The notes under the pieces: generated by a model
The model's database searches: none
Told to the model about the DNA's origin: nothing
What the model saw: the letters and a program-made list of their open reading frames with translations, nothing else
Part shown: positions 63,179 to 64,000 of the stretch, in pieces
Layout of the letters: every line of letters starts with the position of its first letter
Numbering within the stretch: position 1 is the first letter of the stretch
Program-made: the position numbers and the translations under genes
Source: SZUA-444 sp965226565
GTDB lineage: Bacteria; Bacillota; Clostridia; Oscillospirales; Ruminococcaceae
DNA length: 64,000 bases
NCBI GenBank assembly: GCA_965226565.1
Contig: CBDDDI010000001.1
Coordinates: 1 to 64,000 of the forward strand
Direction of reading: 5' to 3'

Positions 63179-63581
63179 AGCTAGGCTCCTTATTATTTGT
63201 TTTTGGTACAATTTTTTTTCCTGAGATTGTATGTGCTAAAATTTCTAAACCTATGTAGTCTTTGCCATAAGGACAATCTTTAGATTTTTCAACAAATTCA
63301 GTTAATTCGCCTCTAGCAACAACAGTACAAAGAGTATTGTTCATATAAGTTTCAAATTCCAGTGCAACTTTAGGATTAGAATTCAAACAACGTATTTTTT
63401 CTCCAGAGTCTTTGCTGTATAGCAAAAACCATAATCTCTCGTCATTATATTTCCAAAGAAAATACATAGGAACAATATACGGTTGATTATTATCTGAAAC
63501 AGACAATCTACAATAAGAGGCAATATCCAAAAGTTCAAAAATTTCTTTTTTGGTAAGTTTCTGATTTTCTTTATCTAACAT
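63168..63581 (-). CDS. Pyridoxamine 5'-phosphate oxidase-like (PPOX) flavoprotein
   Basis: A 137-residue split-barrel flavin-binding protein with ASYCRLSVSDNNQPYIVPMYFLW at the start (shown in part) and PKVALEFETYMNNTLCTVVARGEL later. Small stand-alone members of this family are flavin reductases, or 5-nitroimidazole-reducing Nim-type proteins; the role here is not certain. The start at 63581 follows GAGGTG by 5 bp. It is first in a two-gene unit with the Asn/Gln-rich protein, with overlapping ends. Confidence 0.85.
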   Translation of the reverse strand: MLDKENQKLTKKEIFELLDIASYCRLSVSDNNQPYIVPMYFLWKYNDERLWFLLYSKDSGEKIRCLNSNPKVALEFETYMNNTLCTVVARGELTEFVEKSKDCPYGKDYIGLEILAHTISGKKIVPKTNNKEPSYDK

Positions 63582-63751
63582 AGTTTCACCTCGTTTAATA
63601 ATATAAAAAAACACTTAATGTAATATAATATGTGTAATAAGTAATCAATATGATAATAACAACATAAAATAGATTGTAAACAGTATTAAAATAAATATAA
63701 AATGTATGCAAAATTGTAATTGCTTTTAATTTTTATCAAAGGAGTTTTTAT

Positions 63752-64000
63752 ATGTACAAAATTTTAAATTCAAAAAATCAAGTATCTTTTTTAAGGTATG
63801 AAACCATTTCTGAAGTTTTTTCAGATAATGTACATTCAATTAATTTAATAGTTATGCAAAGTCCATTAAAATCACCTGCAGTTAATTCTAATGAAATAAA
63901 AAAAGAGCAGCCTCACTATATTTTTTATAATAAAAATAAACTTATTAATGGACCAAATGGATATCATGGAAAAAATATTTTAAATAAAAATGTATCTTCA
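63752..64000 (+). CDS. Unknown protein, N-terminal part (cut by the right edge)
   Basis: An ATG preceded by AAAGGAG at 7 bp opens a frame that runs to the window end (83 codons): MYKILNSKNQVSFLRYETIS, then SINLIVMQSPLKSPAVNS and YIFYNKNKLINGPNGYHGKN. There is no signal peptide and no recognised motif. It is transcribed divergently from the PPOX gene. Family cannot be told from this fragment. Confidence 0.65.
   Translation, partial: MYKILNSKNQVSFLRYETISEVFSDNVHSINLIVMQSPLKSPAVNSNEIKKEQPHYIFYNKNKLINGPNGYHGKNILNKNVSS

Overview
The window is a very AT-rich (roughly 28-30 % G+C by eye) piece of a low-GC Gram-positive anaerobe, most likely a gut Clostridia member. The evidence is the strong GGAGG-type ribosome binding sites, near-consensus sigma-A promoters with 17-bp spacers, a T-box leader, a cobalamin riboswitch, a glycolytic pgk-tpiA-gpmI cluster, acetate kinase, an iron alcohol dehydrogenase, NPxTG wall-anchored proteins and a permuted GH3 glucosidase of the kind found in Ruminococcus-like bacteria. 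The genus cannot be fixed from the sequence. No rRNA, CRISPR array, prophage or insertion sequence was seen.

Layout. 1-1.2 kb: the 3' end of dnaE and tRNA-Leu(CAA). 1.6-8.0 kb: a cobalamin-riboswitch operon encoding an EcfT-like permease, a very large membrane-tethered Big2 surface protein and a FecR-like/DUF4430 (transcobalamin C-terminal-like) protein, which looks like a vitamin B12 capture and uptake system. 8.2-11.2 kb: an unknown membrane-anchored protein followed by a four-unit RTX-like calcium-binding repeat protein. 11.2-28 kb: a metallophosphoesterase, MATE exporter, butanol-dehydrogenase-like enzyme, aldose epimerase, two YibE/F membrane proteins around a secreted alkaline phosphatase, a secreted PHP-family hydrolase, a glycerol dehydrogenase/dihydroxyacetone kinase operon, and a MurE-like ligase lacking the usual diaminopimelate motif.

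28-36.6 kb: a six-gene operon (lipoprotein binding protein, two permeases, two ATPases, permuted GH3 glycosidase) that probably imports and hydrolyses beta-linked oligosaccharides. 37-41 kb: a DUF6320/condensation-like acyltransferase pair whose acyltransferase carries a 5' frame disruption, and a pncA-pncB NAD salvage pair. 41-45 kb: two wall-anchored surface proteins with near-identical C-termini (GLUG-like and VWA types). 45-48.5 kb: a ThrE-type exporter pair, an ABC-F ATPase and a DUF1284 protein.

48.6-61 kb: housekeeping genes: pgk-tpiA-pyrE-gpmI, degV, trmL, pyridoxal kinase, a YtxH-like peptide, tmcAL, ackA, a ComEA-like protein, and leuA behind a T-box. 61.3-64 kb: three tRNAs (Pro, Thr, Tyr), a signal-less DUF11 protein, an Asn/Gln-rich repeat protein translationally coupled to a PPOX-family flavoprotein, and the start of an unknown gene at the right edge.

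The most interesting segments are the riboswitch-controlled B12-capture operon, the RTX tandem-repeat protein with its orphan partner, the MurE-like ligase with DDSG in place of DNPR, and the frame-disrupted acyltransferase. All functions are read from sequence motifs and family knowledge; no database search was possible.
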